From: Phycisphaerales bacterium
GTDB taxonomy: Bacteria > Planctomycetota > Phycisphaerae > Phycisphaerales > UBA5793
Reading direction: 5' to 3'
DNA: 64,000 nt
Assembly: GCA_020852515.1 (NCBI GenBank)
Contig: JADZAS010000016.1
Coordinates: forward strand, 404,062-468,061
In this document: positions 48,094-58,383 of the stretch, one piece after another
Numbering within the stretch: position 1 is the first letter of the stretch
How the letters are laid out: every line of letters begins with the position of its first letter
Notes under the pieces: model-generated
The model's input: the letters and a program-made list of their open reading frames with translations, nothing else
The model's database searches: none
What the model was told of the DNA's origin: nothing
Made by a program: the position numbers and the translations under genes

Positions 48094-49179
48094 CTAAGGG
48101 CCGCCAATGTATTGCACGCTGTGACTCTTGATCAAACAAACGACCGACCCCCCCGGCTCGATGTGCAGTGCCGCGGCGCTGCGACGGCTGATTTCGACAA
48201 TCAGCGGCGCGCCGATGTCCACATCCACCAGCATGCGGCGTTCGTGCTCGGTGCAGCGCAACACCATGCCGCGCACCTGGTTGAGGATCGACACGCCGCT
48301 GACGGGTTGAGCCGCCAGCGCGATATCCCAGGGACGAATCGAGATCGACACGCTCTCCCCGACTTGCGCCGGGCACAGAGGCGCAAAGAGCCGCCCTGCC
48401 GCGCCCGTGTGCCCGCCCGCCCCGATCTGGAGCACCGAGACGCCGTCTTCGGCCTTGTGCTCAAGCACCCGCGCGGCCAGCACGTTGTTCATCCCGCGAT
48501 CGTGCACGAGTGCGAGCACGGCGTCGCGGTGCACGATCTCGCCGTAGCGGCCGCAGCCCACGGATCGGCCGCGCTCGAGCACGAGAATCTCTTCGGTCAG
48601 TTGCAGGATCTCCGTCAAGTCGTGACTGACGTACAGCATCGGCACGTTCAGTTCATCGCGCACCCGGCGCAGGTACGGGATGATCTGCCGCCGCAGGCGC
48701 AGGTCGAGCGAAGCGAGCGGCTCATCAAGCAGCAGCAATTGCGGCGCGCTGAGCAGCGCCCGGCCCAGGGCGATGCGCTGGCGCTCGCCGCCGGAAAGAT
48801 CGTTGATGCGCCGATCCAGCAGCGGCGCCAGTTCGAGCAGTGCAACGATGCGGTCGAGTTCTTCCCGACCGTGTCCCTTGGCGCCGTAGAGGAGATTGCC
48901 CTTCACCGAGTAGTGCGGAAACAGCCGGTGCTCCTGAAACACCACCCCGATGCGCCGGCGGTGCGTCGGGACGTTGATATGGCGTGCATCGTCGAACAAG
49001 GGCTGCTCGCGCAGGACAATCGAGCCGCGATGGGGCCGGGCCAGTCCGGCGATGAGATGGATGAGCGTCGACTTCCCCGCGCCTGAAGGCCCGAAGACGC
49101 CCAGCACCGGCCCCGTTGCCTCGAACTGGACATCCAGCGTGAACGTGCCGCGCGCAATTTGGACGGTTGCGGTGATCAC
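48094..49179 (-). CDS. modC: Molybdate ABC transporter ATP-binding protein
   Basis: This 361-residue protein has Walker A G-P-S-G-A-G-K-S-T near residue 31, the signature L-S-G-G-E-R-Q-R near 130, Walker B L-L-L-L-D-E-P-L-A-S-L-D and the switch histidine in V-S-H-D-L-T-E. A C-terminal TOBE/MOP molybdate-binding part (about 290-361) ends H-S-V-Q-Y-I-G-G-P. It energises molybdate import from the cytoplasmic face. GTG 49179 overlaps the modB stop (GTGA). A longer open frame continues upstream only as a shadow of modB. Confidence 0.93.
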   Translation of the reverse strand: MITATVQIARGTFTLDVQFEATGPVLGVFGPSGAGKSTLIHLIAGLARPHRGSIVLREQPLFDDARHINVPTHRRRIGVVFQEHRLFPHYSVKGNLLYGAKGHGREELDRIVALLELAPLLDRRINDLSGGERQRIALGRALLSAPQLLLLDEPLASLDLRLRRQIIPYLRRVRDELNVPMLYVSHDLTEILQLTEEILVLERGRSVGCGRYGEIVHRDAVLALVHDRGMNNVLAARVLEHKAEDGVSVLQIGAGGHTGAAGRLFAPLCPAQVGESVSISIRPWDIALAAQPVSGVSILNQVRGMVLRCTEHERRMLVDVDIGAPLIVEISRRSAAALHIEPGGSVVCLIKSHSVQYIGGP

Positions 49180-49865
49180 GATGCCAGGCCAATGCGCCGC
49201 GACAGCCAACGGGCGCTGAGTTCGGACGCCACGAGCGCGGCCAGCGAGATGGCAATGGAAATGCACACGAGGCGGAGCGCCGGCCCGTCGCCGCCGGGCG
49301 TCTGCGTGTAGGTGTAGATCGCGCTGGGCAGCGTGCGCGTCATCCCCTCGATGTTGCCCGCAAAGGTGATGGTCGCGCCGAATTCGCCAAGGCTGCGCGC
49401 AAAGGCGAGCACCATCCCCGTAAGCACGCCGGGCAGCGCCAGCGGCAGGGTGATGGTGAGAAAGACCCGCCACGGGCTGGCGCCGAGCGTCCGCGCCGCC
49501 TGTTCGAGCCGACGATCGACGAGTTCCATCGCCAGTCGCACGGCGCGCACGAGCAGCGGAAAGCCCATGAAGGCCGAGGCGATCGCCGCCGCCTTCCAGG
49601 TGAAGGCGATCTCGATCCCCCACGTGTCGTAGAAGAACCCGCCCAACCAGCCGTGGCGCCCGAGCGACAGCAGCAGCACGTAGCCGACCACCACCGGCGG
49701 CAGCACGAGCGGCAGATGGATGATGGCGTCAATCAGCGCCTTGCCGGGAAACTGCTTGCGGGCCAGCAGCGCTGCGCACGCGATGCCGGGCAGCAGCATG
49801 ATGAGCATGCTCCACAGCGCCACCTGCAGCGAGAGCGACAAGGCCGACCATTCCGCGCTGCTCAT
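49176..49865 (-). CDS. modB: Molybdate ABC transporter permease
   Basis: This 229-residue protein has five to six membrane helices and the permease EAA loop with E-Q-A-A-R-T-L-G-A-S-P-W-R-V-F near residues 138-152. It pairs with ModC and ModA for high-affinity molybdate (possibly tungstate) import. ATG 49865 overlaps the modA stop (ATGA), giving tight translational coupling across the operon. Confidence 0.94.
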   Translation of the reverse strand: MSSAEWSALSLSLQVALWSMLIMLLPGIACAALLARKQFPGKALIDAIIHLPLVLPPVVVGYVLLLSLGRHGWLGGFFYDTWGIEIAFTWKAAAIASAFMGFPLLVRAVRLAMELVDRRLEQAARTLGASPWRVFLTITLPLALPGVLTGMVLAFARSLGEFGATITFAGNIEGMTRTLPSAIYTYTQTPGGDGPALRLVCISIAISLAALVASELSARWLSRRIGLAS

Positions 49866-50653
49866 CCGCCACCATCCTGCGGCTCGCCCAGCACGCGAAA
49901 GCCCGCCTCCCGGAAAGCCTCGATCATCTCGGGCGACTCCAGAAACTCGATGAAATCCATGGCCCGGGCGGAGTCGCCGCACTGCGCGATCGGATACACG
50001 ATCGGCTCGTGCAACTCCGCGGGAAAGCGCCCGATGACCTTGACGTTGGCGCTGGCGATCGCGTCGGTGAAGTAGACGATGCCGGCATCCGCCTCTGACA
50101 TCTCGACGAGGCGCAGCGCCGCCCGCACATCCTGCGCCGGGATGACCCGCGGCTGCAGCGTCTCCCACCAGCCCAGCGCGATGAGCGCCTGCTTTGCATA
50201 GCGCCCGGCCGGGACGTGGTCGGGATCGCCGACGGCGATGCGCTCGATCTGCGGCAACCGCTCCGCGAAGTCAAAGTCGCTCGACATCTCCACAGGCACA
50301 GCCTCACTGTTCACAGGCGCGATCATGACCAGATCATTGGCCAGCAGATCACGGCGGGTGCTTTCCTGAATTGCGCCGGCCGCAGCCAGCTCGTCCATCC
50401 ACTTCACATCGGCGGACAGATAGACGTCGGCCGGCGAGCCGGCCCTGATCTGCCGCGCGAGATTCGAGGATGAATCGAAACTGAAGACGACGCGGATACC
50501 CGTCGCGTCCTCGAATCGCCGCCCCGCGTGGCGCATCACGTCGGTGGTGCTGGCAGCCGCGAAGACCGTCACCGCCGGCGGGCCCGGAGCCGAGCGCGAA
50601 CACGCAGCGCCGGCAAGGGCGGCAAGGAGCAGGATGACGGCGGGAATCCGCAT
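49862..50653 (-). CDS. modA: Molybdate ABC transporter substrate-binding lipoprotein
   Basis: This 263-residue protein has a signal peptide with the lipobox L-A-G-A-A-C-S (Cys about 18). The ModA-type binding fold follows: V-F-A-A-A-S-T-T-D-V near residue 29, F-S-F-D-S-S-S-N-L-A near 57 and S-P-A-D-V-Y-L-S-A-D near 73. Y-F-T-D-A is near 195. It captures oxyanion at the outer face of the membrane and delivers it to ModB. ATG 50653 was chosen for the signal peptide; the frame is open upstream through the octamer repeat but without a start site. It heads the modABC operon and is divergent from argG. Confidence 0.92.
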   Translation of the reverse strand: MRIPAVILLLAALAGAACSRSAPGPPAVTVFAAASTTDVMRHAGRRFEDATGIRVVFSFDSSSNLARQIRAGSPADVYLSADVKWMDELAAAGAIQESTRRDLLANDLVMIAPVNSEAVPVEMSSDFDFAERLPQIERIAVGDPDHVPAGRYAKQALIALGWWETLQPRVIPAQDVRAALRLVEMSEADAGIVYFTDAIASANVKVIGRFPAELHEPIVYPIAQCGDSARAMDFIEFLESPEMIEAFREAGFRVLGEPQDGGG

Positions 50654-50735
50654 AGATGCCGCCGTGATTATCGACGAACCGCCACAACCGGGCAAACGCG
50701 CTATTTCCGGCGAGACCGCCGCCACCTGCCACGCC

Positions 50736-50800
50736 GCCTCGATGCCTTGCGCCTTGACGCCTTGATGCCTCGATGCCTCGACCCCCGCCTTGATGCCCTC
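50736..50800. repeat. Octamer tandem repeat GCCTYGAY
   Basis: The units are GCCTCGAT, GCCTTGC, GCCTTGAC, GCCTTGAT, GCCTCGAT and GCCTCGAC. After CCCC come GCCTTGAT and a partial GCCCTC. The tract lies between the divergent starts of modA (50653) and argG (50847). Confidence 0.8.
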
Positions 50801-50846
50801 TCGCTCTCTCCTATCCTCATCCTCTACTGCGTAACGGAGCGAAACC

Positions 50847-52052
50847 ATGGCCGGCGAGAAGGTGGTACTGGCGTTTTCAGGCGGGCTCGACACGAGCTTC
50901 TGCGTTCCCTGGCTGAGAGAAAGGGGCTACGAAGTCAGCACGCTCTTCGTCGACACAGGCGGCACGAGCGAGAAGGAACGTGCCTACATCGAGAAGCGCA
51001 GCAAGGACGTCGGCGCGGCGGATCACATCACCGTCGACGCCGCGCAGGATCTGTGGGACGAATTCGTCGTGCCGCTCGTGCAGTTCGGCGGCTCGTACCA
51101 GGACCAGTACCCCATGCTCTGCTCGGATCGCTACGTCATCGTGCGCAAGAGCCTCGAACACTGCCGGGCCATCGGCACGAAGAACTTCGCGCACGGCTGC
51201 ACGGGCATGGGCAACGATCAGGTCCGCTTCGACCAGACCGTGCGCTCCCTGGGCGATTTCAACATCCTCTCGCCGATCCGCGACATCCAGCACGAGCACA
51301 AGCAGGTGCGCGCCTTCGAGCAGGCCTACCTCAGGGAGCGCGGCATCGAAGTGCGCACGAGTACGAGCAAGTACTCGATCAATGAGAACGTGCTCGGCGT
51401 GACCATCAGTGGATCGGAAATCGATCGCTACGACGCCCCCGATGACGACACGTGGAAGATGTGCGCTCACCCGAGCACCTGGCCCCGCGAGCGGCTGCGG
51501 GTGCGCATCGGTTTTGACAGGGGAGTGCCGGTGAGCGTGGACGGCGAGAAGATGAGCGGGCCGAAGATGCTCGGCCGCCTGAACAAGATCTTCGGCGCCT
51601 ACGGCGTCGGCCGGCACATCTACTCCAGCGACACGACCATCGGCCTCAAGGCCCGCATCGTGTTCGAATGCCCCGGCATCGAAGCGCTCATGCACGCGCA
51701 TCGCGGCCTCGAAGAGGCAATCCACACGTCCTGGCAGGCGAACTTCAAGCGACAGGCGGCGGACTGGTGGGTGCAGCTCGTCTACAAGGGATTCTTCTAC
51801 GAACCGCTCAAATCCGATCTCGAAGCGGCCTTGGCCAGTTCGCAGCGATTCGTCACCGGCGAGGTCACGCTGGAGACGCACGGCGGCTCGCTCTGTGCTG
51901 TCAAGGTCGATTCGAAGCACGTGCTCGAACGCCCAGGCGCTTCCTATGCGCAGAGTGCCGACTGGACCGTCACCGAAGCCGTTGGATTCATCAAACTGTT
52001 CGGCCAGAGTTCGACGATCTCGGCGCTGATCAACCCGATCCACAAGTTGTAA
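50847..52052 (+). CDS. argG: Argininosuccinate synthase
   Basis: This 401-residue protein has the P-loop-like A-F-S-G-G-L-D-T-S near residue 9, G-C-T-G-M-G-N-D-Q-V-R-F near 119 and later T-S-T-S-K-Y-S-I-N-E-N near 174. It condenses citrulline and aspartate with ATP to argininosuccinate. ATG 50847 is preceded by ACGGAGCG. It opens the arginine cluster, followed by a deacetylase after 70 bases. Expression may depend on the octamer-rich region upstream. Confidence 0.95.
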   Translation: MAGEKVVLAFSGGLDTSFCVPWLRERGYEVSTLFVDTGGTSEKERAYIEKRSKDVGAADHITVDAAQDLWDEFVVPLVQFGGSYQDQYPMLCSDRYVIVRKSLEHCRAIGTKNFAHGCTGMGNDQVRFDQTVRSLGDFNILSPIRDIQHEHKQVRAFEQAYLRERGIEVRTSTSKYSINENVLGVTISGSEIDRYDAPDDDTWKMCAHPSTWPRERLRVRIGFDRGVPVSVDGEKMSGPKMLGRLNKIFGAYGVGRHIYSSDTTIGLKARIVFECPGIEALMHAHRGLEEAIHTSWQANFKRQAADWWVQLVYKGFFYEPLKSDLEAALASSQRFVTGEVTLETHGGSLCAVKVDSKHVLERPGASYAQSADWTVTEAVGFIKLFGQSSTISALINPIHKL

Positions 52053-52122
52053 CCGGCCCCTGCAATTCGTTCAGCCCCGACCCGAAGACTCTGCGCAGGG
52101 GAGCGAGCGAATTGCCCGGCAG

Positions 52123-53247
52123 ATGCGCGACATGACTTCGCCCCTTCTCAACTCGGCGCTGGATCTGCTGGGCGACCTCGTCGCGGTGAACACGACCAAT
52201 CCGCCGCGCGATTCGCAGCGGGCCGGCCAAGCGCTGGCGATTGCCCGCGCCGCGCTCGACGAGAGCGGCTTCACGTGCGAAATGATGGATTTCGGCGAGG
52301 GGTGCCTGGCGCTGCTGGCGATCCGCGGCACGCCGCGCGTGCTCTTCAACAACCATCTCGACACGGTTCCCGTTGCGGAGGGCTGGAGCGGCGAGCCATT
52401 CCAATTGCGATTCGCGGATGATCAGGCCGTCGGCTTGGGCGCGTGCGATGTCAAGGGCGCGGCGGCGTGCTGGCTGGCTGCGGCCCGGGCAACCGATGCC
52501 GACGCGGCCATGCTCTTCACGACCGATGAAGAAGCCGGCCAGAGCGTGTGCGTTCGATCGTTCATCAAGGCCCGACGCGATCTGCTCAATTCATTCGATG
52601 CTGCGATCGTTGCTGAACCGACCGGCTGCCGGGCCGTGATGGCGCACCGCGGTTTGGCGACGGCTTCGGGCGTTTTTCTCGGCACGCCGGGTCACGGCTC
52701 GGCGGCCCGCGCGCTGCGCGACAGCGCCATCCACGAGGCCTGCCGCTGGGCCGCGTCTGCCATCGAGCACGCCCGCGGCTGGGAAGGCGCATCATTCGGC
52801 CCGCTCAACGGGGTGCGCTTCAACATCGGCACGTTCGAAGGCGGCGTGAAGGCGAACATGATCGCCGCCGAGGCCCGCGTCCGTTTCGGATTGCGCCCTC
52901 TGCCGGGCCAATCGAGCGATGACCTGATCCGCGCCTTTCAGGAGCGGGCGCTCGACGCCGGGCGCGTCCGCTGGAGCACGGGCTTTTCGGGTCCGTCGCT
53001 TCCGGCCGCGCCGGCTGATGTGGGGCAGGCCGTGGCAAAGGCGCAAGCGCTGGCGGAGCGCTTCGGCCTGCCGCCGGGCGAGCCGGTGGACTTCTGGTCG
53101 GAGGCGTCGCTGTTTTCCGAGGCGGGGTTGCCAAGCCTGGTCTTCGGCCCCGGCGACATCGCCCAGGCTCACCGGCCCGACGAGTCCATCCCGCTGGCCG
53201 ACCTGCAAAGCGCCGCCGCGACCTATGCGCGGCTTCTATCATCCTGA
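52123..53247 (+). CDS. M20 deacetylase, probably N-acetylornithine/acetylcitrulline deacetylase
   Basis: This 374-residue M20 metallopeptidase-family protein has the metal ligands in F-N-N-H-L-D-T-V (His near residue 70), G-A-C-D-V-K-G-A (Asp near 108) and T-D-E-E-A-G (Glu pair near 136-137). The dimerisation domain lies at about 170-290. M20 enzymes of this branch remove acetyl groups from N2-acetylated ornithine-pathway intermediates. Its place between argG and the fused NAGK-NAGS resembles the acetylcitrulline deacetylase (ArgE') of Xanthomonas. Substrate choice cannot be read from sequence alone. ATG 52123 is used; ATG 52132 is an alternative. Confidence 0.82.
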   Translation: MRDMTSPLLNSALDLLGDLVAVNTTNPPRDSQRAGQALAIARAALDESGFTCEMMDFGEGCLALLAIRGTPRVLFNNHLDTVPVAEGWSGEPFQLRFADDQAVGLGACDVKGAAACWLAAARATDADAAMLFTTDEEAGQSVCVRSFIKARRDLLNSFDAAIVAEPTGCRAVMAHRGLATASGVFLGTPGHGSAARALRDSAIHEACRWAASAIEHARGWEGASFGPLNGVRFNIGTFEGGVKANMIAAEARVRFGLRPLPGQSSDDLIRAFQERALDAGRVRWSTGFSGPSLPAAPADVGQAVAKAQALAERFGLPPGEPVDFWSEASLFSEAGLPSLVFGPGDIAQAHRPDESIPLADLQSAAATYARLLSS

Positions 53248-53288
53248 CTCGTTGGATTCAAAGTTTGCTTGCCCTCCGGTGCCGGCCC

Positions 53289-54614
53289 ATGCGACAGACC
53301 CGCGAAATCATCACCACCCTGCTCTCGAACATCGGCTCGCGCAAGGAAGTCGATCAGTACCTCAAGCAGTTCAGCAGCGTGGACTCCAAGCGTTTCGCGG
53401 TCGTCAAGGTCGGCGGCGGCATCGTCACGCACCATCTCGAAGCGCTGACTTCGGCGCTGACGTTTCTGCACCACGTCGGCCTGTATCCCATCGTCCTCCA
53501 CGGCGCCGGGCCGCAACTGGATGTGGCGCTCAAGGAAGCGGGGATCGAAACCAGCCGCATCGACGGCCTGCGCGTCACCACTCCCGCCGTGCTCGACGTG
53601 GCGCGCAAAGTCTTTCAACGCGAGAATCTCAAACTCGTCGAAGCGCTCGAGAACCTCGGCACGCGGGCCCGCCCCATTACCGCCGGCGTCTTCGAAGCCC
53701 GGCCGGTGCAGGACGAGCGCCTCGGCCTGGTTGGCGAAGTCACCGGCATCCACCTCGACGCGATCGATTCGAGCATCCGCTCGGGGCACCTGCCGATTCT
53801 CGCGTGCCTGGGCGAAACTTCGGGCGGGCAGATTCTCAACATCAACGCCGACGTGGCGGCGTCGGAGCTGGCGCTCAAACTCCAGCCGCACAAGATCATC
53901 TTCCTCACGCCCACGGGCGGGCTGCTCGACCAGCACGGGAGGATCATCCCGGCCATCAACCTCGCCGAGGAGTACGAGCACCTCATGAGCCAGGCGTGGC
54001 TCGGCGGCGGAATGCGGCTGAAGCTCAAAGAGATCAACGATCTGCTCGAACAGTTGCCGCATACTTCGTCGGTCTCGATTACCTCGCCCGAGCATCTCGC
54101 GCGCGAACTGTTCACGCATCGCGGCTCGGGCACGCTGGTGCGCGCCGGCGAGCGCGTCCGCTGCTACTCGTCGTTCGGCGAGGCGGATGAGCCGCGCCTG
54201 CGGGCTTTGGTTGAGAGCTGCTTTCAGCGGAAGCTCGACGACAACTACTTCGAAAAAAAGCAGTGCTACCGCCTCTATCTCTCTGACTCGTACCGCGCGA
54301 CGGCGATTCTGACGCTCGAAGACGACATTCCCTACCTGGACAAGTTTGCCGTCACGAAGGAGGCGCAGGGCATCGGCCTGGGTGCCACGCTCTGGCTGCG
54401 CATGCGCGAGGACAATCCGAAGATGTTCTGGCGCAGCCGAACCGAGAATCCGATCAACCCGTGGTACTTCGAGAAGGCCGACGGCAGTTACCGCACGGAG
54501 AAGTGGACGGTGTTCTGGTACGGCCTGGACGGCTTTGCCGAGGTGCAGCACTGCATCGAAATGGCGCTGGCGATGCCGCCGTCGCTCATCGCCCACGGAT
54601 CGGTCGAGCCGTGA
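53289..54614 (+). CDS. argB: Fused N-acetylglutamate kinase/synthase
   Basis: This 441-residue protein combines an amino-acid-kinase N-terminal domain (about 30-285, with V-V-K-V-G-G-G-I-V and H-G-A-G-P-Q-L) and a GNAT-like C-terminal domain (about 290-441). The latter has L-D-K-F-A-V, A-Q-G-I-G-L-G-A-T-L-W, F-W-R-S-R and N-P-W-Y-F-E-K-A-D-G-S, the vertebrate-like NAGS signatures. Xanthomonas-type bifunctional NAGS/K has the same length and order. It would make N-acetylglutamate and phosphorylate it, replacing argA or argJ. ATG 53289 fits the family start. The argC start overlaps its stop. Confidence 0.92.
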   Translation: MRQTREIITTLLSNIGSRKEVDQYLKQFSSVDSKRFAVVKVGGGIVTHHLEALTSALTFLHHVGLYPIVLHGAGPQLDVALKEAGIETSRIDGLRVTTPAVLDVARKVFQRENLKLVEALENLGTRARPITAGVFEARPVQDERLGLVGEVTGIHLDAIDSSIRSGHLPILACLGETSGGQILNINADVAASELALKLQPHKIIFLTPTGGLLDQHGRIIPAINLAEEYEHLMSQAWLGGGMRLKLKEINDLLEQLPHTSSVSITSPEHLARELFTHRGSGTLVRAGERVRCYSSFGEADEPRLRALVESCFQRKLDDNYFEKKQCYRLYLSDSYRATAILTLEDDIPYLDKFAVTKEAQGIGLGATLWLRMREDNPKMFWRSRTENPINPWYFEKADGSYRTEKWTVFWYGLDGFAEVQHCIEMALAMPPSLIAHGSVEP

Positions 54615-55565
54615 GCGCCGGCAAGCGCACCAGCATCGGCGTGGTCGGCGCACGCGGCTACGTGGGCGGCGAACTCGTGCGCCTGATCGCGGCCCATCCC
54701 CATCTCGAAATTGCGTTCGTCAGTTCGCGTTCCACCGCCGGACAGGATGTTGCAGCACACGTGAGAGGCGCGCCCGCCGGGCTGAAGTTCAGCAGCCTCG
54801 ACGCGCCCGAAGTCGCGGCTTCGTCGGCGGATGTCATCATCCTGGCGCTACCCAACGGGGAGGCGCACCGCTACGTCGCCGCGATCGACGCCGGCGATCG
54901 CCCGGATCGAGTCATCGTTGACGTCAGCGCCGATTATCGATTCGACGATAGTTGGGTCTACGGCCAGCCGGAGCGCTTTAGGGAACGCATTCGCGGCGCC
55001 CGGCGCATTTCCAATCCCGGCTGCTACGCCACCGCCGCGCAGCTCGCCATCGCGCCGATGCTCGATGCGCTGGGCGGCCCGGCGACGGTGTTCGGCGTGT
55101 CGGGCTACAGCGGCGCGGGCGCCACGCCCTCGGACAAGAACAACCCTGAAATTCTCCGCGATAATCTGCTGCCCTATTCGTTGACCGGCCACATCCACGA
55201 GCGCGAAGTGGCGCGGCACACCGGCTGGCCGGTGCACTTCCTGCCGCACGTTGCGCCGTTCTTCCGCGGCATCACGGTTACGGTTTCGCTGCCTCTGGCC
55301 CGTGCCATCACCACTGAAGAGATGCAGCAGCGCTACGAGCGAGCCTATGGCCATGAGCCACTCATCCGCCTGACAGCCAGTCCGCCACTCGTTCGCGATA
55401 TCGCCGATCGGCACGAAGTCTGCATCGGCGGCTGGGCGGTGGGCGATGAGCCGCTTCGCGCTGCCGTCATTGCGACGATCGACAACCTGCTCAAGGGCGC
55501 CGCCACGCAAGCCATACAGAACGTCAACCTTGCCTGCGGCTTCGATGAGCTGGAGGGCATCGCCA

Positions 55566-55573
<8 letters not shown>
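54611..55573 (+). CDS. argC: N-acetyl-gamma-glutamyl-phosphate reductase
   Basis: This 320-residue protein has an NADP-binding start (S-I-G-V-V-G-A-R-G-Y-V-G-G-E-L) and the catalytic cysteine in I-S-N-P-G-C-Y-A-T near residue 136. G-Y-S-G-A-G-A-T is near 164 and H-V-A-P-F-F-R-G near 215. It reduces acetylglutamyl phosphate to the semialdehyde. GTG 54611 overlaps the TGA of the upstream gene (GTGA). The frame is open further upstream only as a shadow of the kinase/synthase. Confidence 0.95.
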
Positions 55574-56864
<1,291 letters not shown>

Positions 56865-56878
56865 CGCGCAGGCGCCTC

Positions 56879-58000
56879 TCACGCGAAGCGCAGCGAATAC
56901 ACCAGCGGGAAGTGATGCCCGAGACACTTCCAGCGCTCGCCGCGATCGGTCGAGACGTACACGTTGCCCGTGGTCGTGCCGAAGGCGAGCGTGTCGCCGA
57001 CCTTGTCGAGGCCGTGGCGGTACACCACGTCATAGCACTGATCCTGCGGCAGTCCCTCGCGCAGCACCTTCCAAGTCTTTCCGCCGTCGGTCGTGCGACT
57101 GATGCACAGCGCGCCATCCACCGCCACGCGGCACTCATCGGCGATCGCCGGCGCCACCCAGGCCTGGTGCGGATCAAGCTCATCCACCGCGACGGCAAAG
57201 CCAAACGAGGCCGGTCCGCTCTTTTCAGACACATTCACCCACGAGCGGCCGTCATCCGTGCTCTTCCAGATGCCGCAGTGGTTCTGCTGCCAGAGGTGGC
57301 TCGTGTTGCCGGGGCACATCACCACGAGGTGCGGGTCGTGTCCGACCTCGGGGTTGGGTTCGGGCAGGAAGTTGGACTTGAGGCCACTGTTGCGCACGGT
57401 CCACGACATGCCGCCGTCGGTCGTCTCGAACGTGCCGGCGCAACTGATGCCGACGAGCACGCGCCGGCTGTTGGCGGGATCGACGATGATGGAATGAATG
57501 CCGGCGTTGTCGCGTCCACCGCCGAACCACTGGCCGGCGAGGCGCGACGGGTGATCCCACAGCGGCCGGTTCAGTTTCCACGTGTCGCCGCCGTCGCTGC
57601 TCACGAACAGGCCGCCGGGCTCGGTGCCAATGTACATGCGGCTGGGTTCATCGCCGCCGCCGGGCGCAATGCACCAGATGTACCGGAGCGTGGCCGGCTT
57701 TTCGGGCGCCTTTGGGTCAACGCTCATCATCGAATTCTTGACGACCTCACCAGCGGGATACTTCGGCGCGGGCACTTCCTCCCACGTCTGGCCGCGGTCT
57801 CTGGAGCGAGAGAGTTTGCAGCCCCAGTGTCCGTGATCCTGCCCGGCCCAGAGCGTGCCGGTGCGATGGTCGATCATCGCGTAGGAGATCGGCACGCCGA
57901 GGAATGAGGTGTTGACGAGCCTCCACTCGCCGCCTTGGCGGTCGAAGAGGAACAGTCCCTTGCGCGTGCCGAGGATGAGCGTGTCGCTGGTGCGGGCCAT
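56879..58000 (-). CDS. BNR/sialidase-like beta-propeller protein
   Basis: This 373-residue protein has no signal peptide, so it is probably cytoplasmic. It shows repeats of the BNR/Asp-box type: S-R-D-R-G-Q-T-W, S-S-D-G-G-D-T-W, T-D-G-G-M-S-W, S-T-D-D-G-R-S-W, T-D-G-G-K-T-W and S-T-D-R-G-E-R-W. These place it among exo-sialidase-like or WD40/YVTN-like propellers, but no glycosidase residues are identifiable. ATG 58000 follows GGAG. It begins 33 bases after the stop of the MoaD/ThiS-like gene; the pair is probably one operon. Confidence 0.85.
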   Translation of the reverse strand: MARTSDTLILGTRKGLFLFDRQGGEWRLVNTSFLGVPISYAMIDHRTGTLWAGQDHGHWGCKLSRSRDRGQTWEEVPAPKYPAGEVVKNSMMSVDPKAPEKPATLRYIWCIAPGGGDEPSRMYIGTEPGGLFVSSDGGDTWKLNRPLWDHPSRLAGQWFGGGRDNAGIHSIIVDPANSRRVLVGISCAGTFETTDGGMSWTVRNSGLKSNFLPEPNPEVGHDPHLVVMCPGNTSHLWQQNHCGIWKSTDDGRSWVNVSEKSGPASFGFAVAVDELDPHQAWVAPAIADECRVAVDGALCISRTTDGGKTWKVLREGLPQDQCYDVVYRHGLDKVGDTLAFGTTTGNVYVSTDRGERWKCLGHHFPLVYSLRFA

Positions 58001-58033
58001 GTGAATCTCCGATGAGGTCGCAGGACCGGGCAC

Positions 58034-58315
58034 TCAGCCGCCTGAGAGCGCCTGCATGATGTGAACCTTCGACTCCGACTCAAGCGGGTCCGAAAGAGCC
58101 TGACGGTCGTGAACGGGGCGACCGTTCACAAAAACATTGACGTGCTGTCGCAACGCCCGCTGATCGTCCACAAGATAGCCAGCCAGGCCGGGAAACCGCG
58201 TCTCCAGCCGCTCAACGAGTTCAGCCACGGTGCGGGCATTCACGTCGAGCGCCGGATGCTCGGCGAGGGCGGGAAAGAAGCGGTGCAGATGACGGGTGAA
58301 CTCCACGCGGGCCAT
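58034..58315 (-). CDS. MoaD/ThiS-like ubiquitin-fold protein
   Basis: This 93-residue protein has a beta-grasp pattern. A-R-V-E-F-T opens a first strand, T-V-A-E-L-V-E-R-L-E-T-R-F-P-G-L forms the helix (about 29-44), N-V-F-V-N-G-R-P-V is a strand (about 59-67), and the C-terminus ends A-L-S-G-G. A terminal diglycine is the adenylation and thiocarboxylation site of MoaD, ThiS and small archaeal modifiers. No moaE, thiF or moeB is in the window. ATG 58315 follows ACGGAGG. It is upstream of a BNR propeller gene, so a role in molybdopterin synthesis is only one option; sulfur carrier or modifier functions are others. Confidence 0.85.
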   Translation of the reverse strand: MARVEFTRHLHRFFPALAEHPALDVNARTVAELVERLETRFPGLAGYLVDDQRALRQHVNVFVNGRPVHDRQALSDPLESESKVHIMQALSGG

Positions 58316-58383
58316 CACGGCCTCCGTCTCTCGTTGCCATCCACAACCATACCCATTGCACCGCGCCGAGTTCAGCGTCGGCG

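Noticed and set aside
48094..49623. A longer modC reading frame extending into modB
   Set aside because: The upstream part is a shadow of the modB permease; the GTGA overlap at 49176-49179 gives the real start.
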